A stretch of 64,000 bases of DNA from Paraspadella gotoi. Taxonomy: Eukaryota; Chaetognatha. Positions 46,749 through 57,700 of the stretch are shown here, piece after piece (positions within the stretch are counted from its first letter, which is position 1; each line of letters begins with the position of its first letter). The stretch is from NCBI GenBank assembly GCA_051294375.1, contig JBJCIZ010000239.1, positions 4,345,834 through 4,409,833 on the forward strand, written 5' to 3'. Position numbers and translations under genes: made by a program. Under the pieces are notes generated by a model. It was given only the letters and a program-made list of their open reading frames with translations, was not told the DNA's origin and did not search any database.

Positions 46749-48034
46749 TGTCAAAAACTCCCCACTTTCGTTTCAATGCCTTTCACACTTATTACATTAA
46801 AACAGAATGACGCCTCGTCCAAAACTCCGGACTGTCGTCTCATTGGCTTTCACACTTATTACATTAAAACAGAATGACGCCTCGTCCAAAACTCCGCACT
46901 GTCGTCTCATTGGCTTTCACCATAGTTCCGTTGTGCGAAATTTCCAAGGGTCCCTCGAACGATTGGGTGTCGCTCATGGTCAGAAGTAAGTCACAATTTC
47001 ATTTGACATCAAAACAACGAAAACGAACGAGAGGAAATTTTGTATTGTTTAATTTTGTTTAAGCCAAATTCATCTCAGCTCTACATGTACACTGCATTGA
47101 TCTCTCATCTTTGCTTTATTTCTAGTCGTGCACACTCATCTCAGATTTATTTTCATAGTTGTATTATTGTCTCTGCTTTTTTCCCAGTCTCATCTCTCAT
47201 CTCCACTTTATATTCAGCCATGTACTCTAATCTCTGCTTTATTCCCATTCTCGTGCTCACATCTATGCTTTATTTTCATTCTCTTGCTCTTATATCTGCT
47301 TTATTTTCATTCTCGTGCTCTCATCTCTTTTATTCCCAGTCTCTTGCTCTCATCTCCGCTTTATTCCCAGTCTCTTACTCTTATCTCTGCTTTATTCCCA
47401 GTCGCGTGATCTCGTCTCTGCTTTATTCGCACTCTCGTGCTCTCATCTCTGCTTTATTCCCAGTCTCGTGCTCTTCCCAAACTCGAATCGAGTGTCGACG
47501 CCAAATTCCGTCCATTGTTCCGACTCCGCCATCTAGTAGGTAAACTGATTTCAAAATTGTATTGTTCTCCGCCATCTAGTATGTTTTTAGTTTTTGTTTT
47601 TGTTTTTTTGTAACGAGCTATAAATCGTGGCATTAAATGTATTAAATGTAATAAAGCTTTTAATACTTCCTTATATCCGAGTAATCATGCATTTCTTTAG
47701 TTAATCTGAGGTAAACAACGATTAGATGTACCGTAATTAATAAAATACAATAAATAAACGATCACTTAATTACTTTTTCTATCCCTCGTTCATAGACGTC
47801 TTTTGTTTTTCTTTTTTCGCTCCCCCGTCCCAAAGGGAAGAGCAGCGACCTCGCGCGTATCAATGCTTTAACGACATCGAAGACATAAGAGCATCTTCGA
47901 GATTGGACGGGGCGACTGGAGCGAGAATGGCCGTCGATCGAAGGTAAGGATTTTTTTTTGGGGGGGGGGCTCTGTTTTCGGAGAGCGCTTCGTTTTGGTT
48001 TTTTTTTAATTCAGGAACTTAATTTGTTACCAAA

Positions 48035-48123
<89 letters not shown>

Positions 48124-48764
48124 GTCTGTCTATCTGTCTATCTATCTAATCTATATATCATTCAATCACTTATTCCAACATTACAAATCATTCCTATTCG
48201 ATCAAAAAAATAAAGAGACGATCACAGCGAATGGGTCTCCGCACGCCAATCGGTCGCCGACTTCAAACCCTCGACACTCGACGTCTTCTTCCGTCGGAAC
48301 CACACCGTCTCCTACTTCTCCTTCAAGACGTCATCCTCCGGACTCGGGATCAACGACGCCCCCACGCGGTTCCATCTGTTGGTGATTATCTTTTTTTTTC
48401 TATTCTTTTTTTGTGCATTCTTTAATATACTTATACAGATACTTATACTTTAATAATCTTTTGATTTGACAATCAATTGATGTATTAAATTTATTAAATC
48501 AATTGATTTGTCGGTTGGTCTTATCATTTTTCTTTATTTATTGATTTAGTTATTTATCTATTCATTGAATTATCTGTTCCAAAATGTATTTAGTTTTTTT
48601 TTATTTCATTGATCAATTCGTTCCTTCATTCGTTTATTAATTCATTCATTCAATCATTCATTCCTTCATTAATTCATTCATTCTTTCTTAGAGTATAAGT
48701 TATACTTTCTTTTGCTTAAACTAAATTAAATGCCGTATAATAATAATAATTCTCTCTATCTTTC

Positions 48765-48851
<87 letters not shown>

Positions 48852-49071
48852 CCCTCTGTCCCCCCTAAAGGGATGCGCTTCCGCCTGCCACTCTCCTTCG
48901 GCCTCTTGGCTTTCTCTCGCCTCCTTTCGACGCGCCTTTTCGCCTCGACCACGGAGCGACGAACCTTCGCCGTGCCGTCCGGGCTTCGGGCGGCCTTTCG
49001 CGTCTACCGGCTGCGGTTGGAACGGGCCGGATGGATGGACCAAGGGCTGGCGTGGGGCTTCTTCGCCCTGA
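45753..49071 (+). CDS. Orphan secreted cysteine-containing protein, 324 aa
   Basis: Eight exons join in frame: 45753-45941, 46171-46211, 46593-46685, 46873-46985, 47464-47539, 47836-47943, 48228-48381 and 48871-49071 (TGA). Phases are 0,2,2,1,2,2,0; 975 nt is exactly 325 codons. The N-terminus is a good signal peptide (MNIFEISFLFVFSIPASSA, cleavage likely after SSA). N-glycosylation sites occur (ENSS, VNGT, RNHT). Cysteines are scattered in exons 3-6 and clustered in exon 8 (GCASACHSP, SPCRPGFG, TGCGW). No transmembrane segment is seen, so it is probably secreted. I recognise no family. Exon 8 also has an open alternative frame starting Met, but the phase-0 join favours the Cys-containing one; that exon is the least certain. 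Confidence 0.62.
45967..46330. mobile_element. Telomere-like TIR element fragments
   Basis: Left ends at 45967 (gggcgctattttccggaagc) and 46212 (ggccttattttcgaaaaaac), each followed by short taacc or ggatta repeats; no matching right ends. Confidence 0.5.
46322..46435. repeat. 18-bp minisatellite
   Basis: Six to seven units of ttaagactagtgctgcag in intron 2 of the secreted orphan gene. Confidence 0.95.
46687..46745. repeat. (GA)n tract at a 5' splice site
   Basis: Exon 3 donor GTGAGAGAGA continues directly into a GA array. Confidence 0.95.
46765..46925. repeat. 67-bp tandem duplication across a 3' splice site
   Basis: The block ctttcacacttattacattaaaacagaatgacgcctcgtcc is repeated with a 67-bp period, giving two identical acceptors (acag before 46806 and before 46873). 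Only the second keeps frame. Confidence 0.9.
47110..47475. repeat. About 30-bp minisatellite carrying repeated acceptor-like sites
   Basis: Roughly a dozen units of ctcatctctgctttattcccagtctcgtg. Many contain tttattcccag, a good 3' splice site; exon 5 of the secreted orphan gene begins within the last unit (47464). Confidence 0.9.
48030..48150. repeat. (ATCT)n microsatellite
   Basis: About 120 bp of tetranucleotide repeat in intron 6 of the secreted orphan gene. Confidence 0.95.
48772..48852. repeat. (CT)n tract before a 3' splice site
   Basis: CT array ending about 18 bases before the last exon (48871). Confidence 0.95.
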
Positions 49072-49267
49072 GGGGATTGACGTTTTGCGGGGAATGAAGA
49101 ATAATGGGGGGCGTGGGGTTTGAAAGAGAAGGGGTAGGGGAGGGAGGGTTAATTGTGGGGGCCCTCTTTTCCTGAAGCGCCCCATTTCAAGTTAAATTAA
49201 AAATTATTTTGAGTTATTAAACTCTATCGGATTACTTTTTTTTTGGAGCTAAAAATCTTTTAGTCAA

Positions 49268-49308
49268 TACAAGTCCCTTCGGAGGCTTGGGTTCGAATCC
49301 ACCACATT
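49268..49308 (+). repeat. tRNA-Leu-like 3' half (pseudogene or SINE head)
   Basis: aagtcccttcggaggctt resembles a class II variable arm and is followed by a perfect B box (gggttcgaatcc) and accacat. The 5' half of a tRNA is not present. Confidence 0.5.
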
Positions 49309-49774
49309 TAAGGAAAAAACTCAAGGATTTCTTGGGCGAAATCAAATACGAAATTTCATTTTTAGTTTAAAGGTGAGGGTGAGACGCACGCAGGAGTCTC
49401 GATCAATGCTAATGAAACTAAGGAAAGCTAAGTCTTTTTATATCTGAGAGAGAGGATCAGAGGCAAGAGTGATTTTGATAGTTCCATAGTTCCTGCACGC
49501 TGATTGGTCGATTCCGGTTCCATCTCGACTAATCATGGTTTGGCGATTCTCTGATCCGGTTTCGCTTTTGGTGAGGCTGATACTCCTGCGATGATACAAT
49601 AAAAAAAAAAACATTCCCAAATTAAAAGTAATGAACGAAACTTGTTTTTCTTTTTCCAATCATCGAAAGCTACGTACAAATTTGGTAAGAAATTCTAGCA
49701 CATCATTTCTCGTATATTTCGACCATAGTTTAATTAAAATATGACTAATATAATTAATATATTTCGACCATAGC

Positions 49775-49923
49775 CAAACTTCTTCAACCCCCTGGAACTG
49801 GTCCAGGACTTGAAACCAGGCTTGAGGGTTTTCAAAGCCCCCGAGGCGGTTTACGGCCGTCGATACGCTTCCCGCGGGGTAAGTAGCATTAAAGATCGAT
49901 CCTTGTACCTAATTGTCATTAAC

Positions 49924-49925
<2 letters not shown>
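49775..49925 (-). mobile_element. SINE-1 fragment (reverse)
   Basis: cttgaaaccaggcttgagggtt, gcggtttacggccgtc and acgcttcccgc in the reverse SINE-1 order; its head end merges into the (GAT)n repeat. Confidence 0.75.
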
Positions 49926-49974
<49 letters not shown>

Positions 49975-49998
49975 CGATGATGACGATGATGACGATGA
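49925..49998. repeat. (GAT)n microsatellite
   Basis: gatgatgatg array with gac variants toward the end. Confidence 0.95.
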
Positions 49999-50843
49999 CT
50001 GAAGGTGTCACTTTCACAGGCCGGGTGAACTTCTTGCAAAGCCCGTCGACAAATGTACAATGAAAAATGGTAAAAGAAAATAAATTAAGGAAAAAAGAAA
50101 AAGAATAAAGATCCATTGATATTTCTCTGGCAACTCGTTCCGGAATTCTCAAAGTTTCTCAATAAATAACTGGTTTAATGATTTAATTTTTTTACCTCTC
50201 AACTTTTCCACACGGGTTGAGAATGCAGCCAATTTCGATAGGTTGTTTCTTGCGGATGAAAAATCGTGTAGCTCAAGAGAAATTATTTTAACACGCTTTT
50301 TTTGTCAAATTGAATGAATAATTAATTTTTGTTTATGGTTTTGAAGTAAAATAACTGAGATCCCTCTTCTCATTACGTTATAAAATTATACAATGAATAT
50401 AAAATTAAATCCAATATATAGTGAAATATATTAAACTTTTACATTCATTTTTTAAATTTAATCCAATTTAGTCTAACATAGTAATTTCTTGCAATTTTCC
50501 ATTAGACAACACTCCTAATGTTTTTTTTAAATTAAAGCATAAACATTTAAATTATAAACGTGCATCAACGCACTTTTTTTTTTCTTCGAGTTAAAAAGGA
50601 AAAAAAAAATTAATTGGACAATTTTAATTTTTTTGCTTTATGATCGCGAGAGGGGATTTTCAATTTTTTTTGGAACTTCTATTTATCAATAAAAAAAATT
50701 ATTACATACGTACATGTATGTCATCCCGGAAAGACATAAACGACATTTTTTGGAATATATTCGATTATATATAATTTTCATTTTACAACTTATCAACTTA
50801 TTCAGTGTTAACAGTAACATTCTGAAAACTTGGAGGCTTCATC

Positions 50844-53800
50844 ATGAGTTCGGAAAGCGAAAGAAAACAACATCCAAAAAGAAAACAAAGTCAAGCGACC
50901 TACGATAAAACACAGAGGTAAAAACCATGAGTTTCAAAAATTGATTCATGGTGCAGAGGTCTGACTTAAAAAAAGATTTTTTTTTAATCTAAAATAGAAA
51001 AAAGATACATGCGTTTCATTTCGAATAGAGAACGAATGATTCAGTATATTTGTAGGCATCCAACGAAACTATGGCAAAACAAGGTAAAACTTAACGAGAA
51101 TGATATTTCAATAAAAAAAATTAAAAAAACACAGAAAAAAAACTAAGATTATTCTCAAAAATTTTTTTTGAACAGTAAATCTTACAAATAAAGTTTTTCC
51201 GACGCTGGTTAAATGTAATGTAATGTAATGTAATCAACTAAACTGCTTAGTAAGGCGGGCCAGAATTGAATATTTTTTAACTTTTATTTTTATCCTTTTA
51301 CATCCAAATTGACTTATGGTGTTAGATTTTGATTAAATTCATATTCCTCATGCATGGAAGCATTTTAATATTTAACAATATATAAGAAATACTTAAAAAA
51401 ATTTTTTTTGGAACATTTGATTTTTAAAAATTTTGATGATAAATGGTTTTAAATTTTAAAAAACCTAAAAAAATCATGATCATTATCTCATTTAATAAAT
51501 TTGATAGTTTTTGTCAATTTTTATAGACAAATTATTAAAATTTCAAAAAGTTTTAATAATAACCTTCATCTAACTTTTCAAACTTTATCAGAATCGGATA
51601 AAAAAAAATTAAAATTTACCCCCAAAAATTTTTAACATTATACAGTATTTGGATAATATAAAATAGCATTCATGGGTTTAACTATAAGATAAATCTAAAT
51701 TTTTTTTTTATTTTCATCTTTAATAAACACTTTAATAAACAATATTCATACCGGACTTCTGTTATAGTTTATAGTTTATAACCTATTCCGCCTTACTGCT
51801 CAGTTGTATTACTAATGTGTTTTGTAGTACAAGTTTAGTAGCATTATAGTCGTAGTACAAATGGACATGAATTTGCAATTTTTTTCAAAAGCGATCTGCC
51901 ACCAAAGGATGGAGCCAGAGCTTGGGTCACCACTGCCGCCTTTTTCCTCATAATTTTTCTCAACTTTGGCAATGCTCGTCTTCTTGGGATGTTTTTCGAA
52001 GAATGGCGAACAGAATTCGGAGTTCCAAGAAGTCAGTCGTCGTGGATGACCGCCACAGGTCAGATTTGACTCAAGTTCGACGTGATATGACATGACGCGA
52101 AATGACATGACTACAATAACTTTCTTGCAATTCAGCCCGCGACTTTATTTTCGTTCATACAAAGTTTAAGAATCAAGATCTTCACCGAGCCATACAGTGA
52201 TAATTTAGTAAAATGTTACCCAGTACGCATCCATGTATATTCACAATTGCGATTATCACCCTCGCGACCCTCGTATCCTCTTCAGCCTTTCTCATGATCG
52301 GTTTGGGATCGCCCATGGCCACGTTTCTCTTCGGCATCTTGCCACCGTCAACCGTCGTATTTTTGGCGGGAATTCTGACATCGGCGGGGTTCGTCGGATT
52401 GTCTTTCGTGGAATCCTTTGCTGGCATGGTCGTTATGGTGAGCGTACGGTTAGTACTGGCGATGTAGATGTCATCATAGATACCTAATATATCATTTTTA
52501 ATGTTATGAAATTGGTACAACCAATATAAAAATTATCCATTCATTTAATAAATAAGCTATCTTGCCCCTGACTTTGGACAGGCTTTGGTGGTTTAAGGCC
52601 TCCATCACTCTTACAAGATAATGACATAGCAGGTCCCTGCAAGCTTTCAATCAAGACTCTCTCACAGTCTCGTTTATTCACTCCCAGAGTACCTGGCTTC
52701 CCTATCAATGAAGTGGAAAATATTTCAAAGAATGTTTCAATTGTATGAAAAGACCACTCCCTTAAGTATTAGATCGGGGAATACTTATTGTACTCCGCAC
52801 TAGCATCAAAATACAAGGAGCTGAATTTTATGAAATTGGTACAACCAATATAAAAATTATCCATTCATTTAATAAATAAGCTATCTTGCCCCTGACTTAT
52901 GTTAACGATAGTAGTGTTTAAGGAAAATCCTTAATTATTGTTCTAAAAACGTTCATCTTGAATATAATTTTATAAACAACTATATTTTGATAAAAAGGTC
53001 ATGATTTGAGTCTAAATTTTTATCAAAATAAGATTTACTACAGTGAATCGCTACAGCTTTTCTGTTTGAGCGTGGCAACAAAAATTTTGTAGTTTAAAAA
53101 AAGTTGGTCCTTATTTTCCGAGAACGCCCAATTTTATCTTAAATTTGAGGGATTATTTATCCCAGTTGTTTCTCTCTCTCTCTCTAACAAGTTTCACTTC
53201 TTTTCACAACTCACTCAATCTGTCATCACCTTCAACCTGTCCTCACATCTGACCACTATTCTGTCTCACCACTTTGTTAGAAAACTTTTACCCTCTCTCT
53301 CTCTCACTCTTCTTTTGTACAAAATTTTTAATGATTGTCAAAAGCTGATGAAGGCTTGAAAATAGCAAGCCGAAACAAGTCCGTCTTTCTTAAAAAATAA
53401 AATCGTTATAAAATTTTCAAAATTTTGCTTTCTCTAATCTTAAATTTCGAAATAAGTTAATTTCTAGAGTTCAAGATTAAGTTAAAGGTTGGGGTTAAGG
53501 ATAAAGTTATGATTAAGGTTAAGATTAAGATTAAGGTTAATGATTATTGATTAAGGTTATTGATTAAGGTTTAGGATATGGTTTGTGAAAAAGGTTAAAG
53601 ATTTAGGTTAGGGATTAAAGGTTTAGGGTTTTGGATTAAAGTTAAAAATTAAGGATAAAGGCTTAGAGTTAAGGTTCAGGATTAGTTTATGGTTAGGAAT
53701 TAGTATGAGGAATTAGGGTTAAAGATTTGTTTATAAGTTTAAAAAATATTTAGGTTAAATGTTAAAGTTAAAATTAAATTTTGGAAAAAAAAACAAAAAA

Positions 53801-56800
53801 AACGAGCAGAAATCGGAGACTCTCGGCAAAGAGTGCCAAAAGTTCTCACCCATCCCCCCCTCCGCTATTCGCGCCAGAATCTCTTGACTTTCACCGGATC
53901 AGGAATCATCATCACGACGACCTACATCTGCGTAAGCCAGTGGAGCGACAAGTATCGACCAATGACGATCGGCTTTGGGAACATGGGTTCGCCCGTAGCG
54001 GGAATGGCGTTGCCGCGCCTCTTTGAATTTCTCAAATTGGAGTTCGGTTGGAGAGGGTGAGTTGTGATCCTGTGGGTCATTGAGTAAAGCCGTCTGCTCG
54101 TGACCGCTAGGGGTACTAGATTGGCGGGTCGAATGAGGAGTTAGGGAATTTTGCAGGGTGGTGCTTATAATTTGAGCCTTTGTGGGGCCGGGGGTTCAAT
54201 ACCTACCCGGTGTTTAAACTTTGAGAAGCGTAAGGACGGCCGTATATCGCTTTGGGAGCGTGTAAAAACCCTGAAGCCTGATTGCAAGCCCAGTTCCATG
54301 GCTGGTAGAAGTGGTTAAAAAAAGTTGTGGATAGTCATATTCATCCCACTTAGCGCCATATCCACGCTGGCGTGGATTTTCACGCGATAATCTGAAAACG
54401 CATCCACATTGTGGATTCCACAAAAAAAGTCATTGCGGCGCAATAGCTTAAACTTGACGGTTTTTTTTAGTACTCGGTCGGTCAGTCCCACTGACATTTC
54501 AAAAGCTTATAAAACAAAAGATCTTTAACTTTCCCTTAGTTGCTCTTTTGTCATTTTTCCTGACAGGGAAAGACCCTCGAATATAAACGACTGCTAGCGC
54601 TACCTTTTGTTTAAAAAAAAAAGACGGAATTCCGATGCAGTGCGTATCGAACGCTCATCGAGTAGTCACGGGACCAAGTGATAAAACAGTCACCGCGGCG
54701 TCACAAATTGGAATTACAGTTCTTGTTTTTTTTTCGTTTTTTTTTTTTTTTTTTGCACATCAGCGTGTTCTTCGTCGCCGGCGGCCTCTTCCTCAACAAC
54801 TGCGTCGCCGCGTTGCTGCTGCGTCGATATCCCACGCCGCCGAAAACCGGCTCCGCGGCGGCGGCGTCCAAAGCGCCGAGATTCGATCTTTCCATCTTTC
54901 GGCTCAACTTGTTCCTCTTCTTGCCAATTTATTGCCTGCTCCATTTGGGCTGCATGAACGGGTTCTTGGCCTTTCAGCCATCGATGGCCACGGAGTTAGG
55001 ATTGAGCGATACGGACAAAGCCAACGTTCTTATTTGTTTAGGTATATATAAATAAATAAATATATTAATAAATAAAAATTTAAATAAATAAATATAGATA
55101 GCGATAAAGTTTTTTAAAAAATGTGGACAAATGTCGTAATAATTATTCAATGCCATAATTGTCAAAGCGATGCTGGTAAATATTGTAAAAACAATTTTAT
55201 TAAATTAGCCTTCCCAATATCCCAATATCTGTAAATATATTCTTTTATTCACTAAATACATAAGCTATCTTGCCTCCTCCATCCCTCTTACAAGATAATA
55301 ATAACAGATAACCCTGCAACCTTTCAAACGTGACTCTATCAACTAATATAACAACCTTCCCATCAATAAACAGTTACAATGTTTTCTATAAATAGTTTTC
55401 GAAATAATAAAATTTCCATCGCCTTTGTGATCTTTGAATCCAAGGCACCTCGGATCTGATCGCTCGTCTCGTCCTCTCTCTTTTGGTCACGTGGCCCCGC
55501 GTACGACGCCATCTTGCGTGGCTTCTCTTTCTCAACGAACTCTTGATGGCGCTGGGGTCGTTATGGGTCGGATTCGCCACCGATTTTGGAACCCTCGTTG
55601 GGGGCAGGTGCGTCTCTCTCTCTGTGTCTCTGTATCTCTTATCTCCCTCTATCTTTTTGATAATTACATCTACACATGTATATCGATTGATTAAAAATAA
55701 TTACTTTTATGGTTAATGATTAAGAATCAGGGTTAGAGATTATTTTTTTAATTTTTTTAAATTTTTAATACCAAAAACAGTATTTACATAATTAAAAACA
55801 GTAACAGTGTTAGAGGGTAACAGGGTTAGAGATTATTTTTTTTTAAATGGTAAAACTTGTATTTTCTTCGTGGTTAGTTATTAGGCGTTAGGTATTTGGG
55901 TTAGTGATGAGGGTTAGGGATAAGTCTAGGTATTAACTAATTGTTAAAGTCAACAAAAATAAAAGAAAGACAAGAAAATGAAAGAGATGCTTTGTACGCA
56001 ATTTTAAAGGATTTAATATAGGAGGGGATATTTGCCTGAGAAAGATAAGTACATAACTAAGTACTAGGAGGTTCAGTGTAAACAGTTTGAAATGATTATC
56101 TACTATATGCAAATGAGATTGATGAAATCTCAATCTCATTTAGTATTATTCTAAGAATCTATCTCTTACATTTAACACAGGCAGTGACTATAGTCTGGTC
56201 AAAGATTGTATGGTTAATATCCACGAGCTGTTTACAGCGGTTATTGGTGCAGGAGGCAAGTCATTTGCCTCCCATCCAAAATGTTTGGCCGAATTGCAGT
56301 TAAGAGGGACGGAGTACGTAACCCGCCTGGTAACAAGATGTTTCTGCCTGATTCAAAGTTCATGGATTGCTTATATTGAACGGTTCTATCACTAACTCGT
56401 AATAATCTTTCTATCTCTTCGATGCCCTCTATAAATTAGTCGCCGGAGCAGTAAATCTCGAAGCCACCCCGTCACGGCTATCATTTTTGACAAAACCGAG
56501 TTACTAATTACCCGAGTCATCTCGTGGGTTCATTGACTGACTATTCCGGTTCTCTGGTTAAACGGGACTTGGACCGGTTTAATCAATAATCATGCCAGTG
56601 ACATGAAGCAGAGCGCCAAAGGAAAAATGAAGGGGCCAAAGCCTGTACATAAGCTGTCGGGCGTCTCGGATGAAAGATTCAATCTTACTGGTTTTTTAGT
56701 CAGATTTTTTAAAATTGCTGAAAAAGTTATGAACCACTGAGCTGTCTGTCGGCTCTTGTTTACATATATGGCCCGATTTAAAAGTTTATAAAATAAAAAT

Positions 56801-57535
56801 ATAATTTTTTCTGAAGTAAATTCTTACTGTTCTTACTGTTTCGACAATTAAATATACAACTTTCGGCCTTATTTTCCCAGAACGCTCCATTTCATCTAAA
56901 ATTCTCAATTATATAGGTTAATTTTTTGAATAAAAGAATAGATTAAAGGTTAAGGTTTAAGATTAGGTCAGGGATTAAATTACTGATTCAGGTTAGGTAT
57001 AAGGATAGTGATTAGGGTTAGGGATAAAGGTTTTGGTTAGAAGGATTAAGTATTAGGGTCATAGGTTTAAAAATATATTTAGATTAAACTTCCGATTTAA
57101 AAAAGGATTATGGAACAAAAACGGGGCCCCTTTGGTTAAAAAGGAAAGCCCAACTCACTCTACGCCCCTCATTCCCCCCCATTCAGCATCGTCTTTGGCC
57201 TCTCCTACGGTGGATGGTACGTCTTCTTTTTCTCCTTCCTCGCCGAAGTAGCGACTCCGCGTCAACTTCCCGTGGCGGTAGGGGCGTGCTACACGGGCGG
57301 CGGGATGTCCTCCCTGCTGATCCCGCCTTTCGCCGGCTTCATTTCCGACAGCGTTGGACAATACACGGTAGTCTTCTACTTTTTCGCTGCGCTGCTCGTT
57401 TTTGCTGCAGCCACGCTGATCTTTGTGGTTTTCCTGCAGCGGAAGCGGGATCAGTATAGACATAGGGTCAAGGAAATCGCGTTGAGCTTTATAGACGCTC
57501 TCGCGCTGAAAGACGGAGAGGTTCTTTTGAAATAA
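50844..57535 (+). CDS. SLC16-type (monocarboxylate) major facilitator transporter, 453 aa
   Basis: Seven exons join in frame: 50844-50917, 51892-52058, 52286-52437, 53878-54056, 54764-55041, 55445-55607 and 57187-57535 (TAA). Phases are 2,1,0,2,1,2; 1362 nt is exactly 454 codons, the usual SLC16 length. A short basic N-terminal tail precedes DGARAWVTTAAFF, the family's [D/E]GxxxW(V) signature at TM1. Further matches are FGVPRSQSSWMTAT (loop and TM2), TFTGSGIIITTTY (TM5 start), EFLKLEFGWRG (TM5/6), a long central cytoplasmic loop (PPKTGSAAAASKAPRFD), DLIARLVLSLL (TM8 region), LPVAVGACYTGGG and PPFAGFISDSVGQY (TM11/12). The C-tail is charged. It should be a plasma-membrane proton-linked or facilitative carrier of monocarboxylates or similar small molecules; the substrate cannot be told. 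The exon 3 acceptor at 52285 was chosen because it alone keeps frame. AATAAA lies at 57676. Confidence 0.93.
51250..51797. mobile_element. TAAGGCGG-ended TIR element, copy 2
   Basis: Ends agtaaggcgggccagaattgaa and ataacctattccgccttact; interior order as at 28890. About 550 bp, in intron 1 of the SLC16 gene. Confidence 0.75.
52500..52900 (+). repeat. Interspersed repeat C, copy plus tandem partial copy
   Basis: 52500-52745 is the best copy in the window (gaaattggtacaaccaat, gcccctgactttggacaggc, ggcctccatcactcttac). Its first 70 bp recur at 52829-52898. In intron 3 of the SLC16 gene. Confidence 0.75.
53105..53800. mobile_element. TIR element with telomere-like core, copy 7, carrying an insertion
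   Basis: Left end ggtccttattttccgagaacgcccaattttatc, then an inserted hammerhead-motif repeat (53165-53420), then a long run of ggttaagg/ggattagg-type repeats. The right end is degraded. Confidence 0.65.
53165..53420 (+). mobile_element. Hammerhead-motif repeat, copy B
   Basis: CT tract, conserved unit (actcactcaatctgtcatcac through ctgtctcaccactttgttag), second CT tract, then the core: CTGATGA 53345-53351, 6-bp helix GGCTTG/CAAGCC (53353-53358 and 53366-53371), GAAAC 53372-53376 and GTC 53383-53385. One extra A (53352) separates the first box from helix II. Flanking stem I pairing is weak. Confidence 0.65.
54059..54366 (+). mobile_element. SINE-1 copy abutting a 5' splice site
   Basis: Head agttgtgatcctgtgggtcattgag starts within the donor GTGAGT of SLC16 exon 4 (54057). 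The body holds gacggccgtatatcgc and the end is ccatatccac. The head/body junction is rearranged (54110-54215). Confidence 0.75.
55240..55370 (+). repeat. Interspersed repeat C, partial
   Basis: cactaaatacataagctatcttgcc and cctcttacaagataataa, in intron 5 of the SLC16 gene. Confidence 0.6.
56205..56422 (+). mobile_element. SINE-2 copy, diverged
   Basis: ggttattggtgcaggaggcaag, gttaagagggacggag, aacccgcctgg and ctatctcttcg in order, with the B-box region largely lost. Confidence 0.7.
56865..57151. mobile_element. TIR element with telomere-like core, copy 8 (complete)
   Basis: ggccttattttcccagaacgctcc at the left and acggggcccctttggttaaaaaggaaagccc at the right; 287 bp with ggattaggtcaggg-type interior. 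It ends 35 bp before the last SLC16 exon. Confidence 0.8.
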
Positions 57536-57700
57536 AAAAAACGATAGACGAATTATTATTTTTTCCATTTAAATTACTCCTAACAACTCGGGAATCGGAA
57601 GTACTACATTATAATTTTTTTTGCAAAAAAACTATTACATATTCTTAATACTAATAGTATAATATTAAAAATAAAAATAAAGGAAAACGGACATGCTTAA

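Larger units (their letters stand above)
49072..50843. other. Intergenic, repeats and AT-rich sequence
   Basis: Telomere-like TIR left end at 49163, a tRNA-Leu-like fragment at 49268, a reverse SINE-1 fragment at 49775-49925 and (GAT)n at 49925-49998. From 50040 to 50800 it is AT-rich and must hold the SLC16 promoter; no element can be named. Confidence 0.55.

Noticed and set aside
48873-49097. Alternative frame starting MRFRLPLSFG in the last exon of the secreted orphan gene
   Set aside because: Does not follow in phase from the preceding exon; kept only as a doubt in that entry.
54635-54763. Coding sequence just upstream of SLC16 exon 5
   Set aside because: Open by chance before a poly-T tract; the acceptor at 54763 gives the in-phase join.
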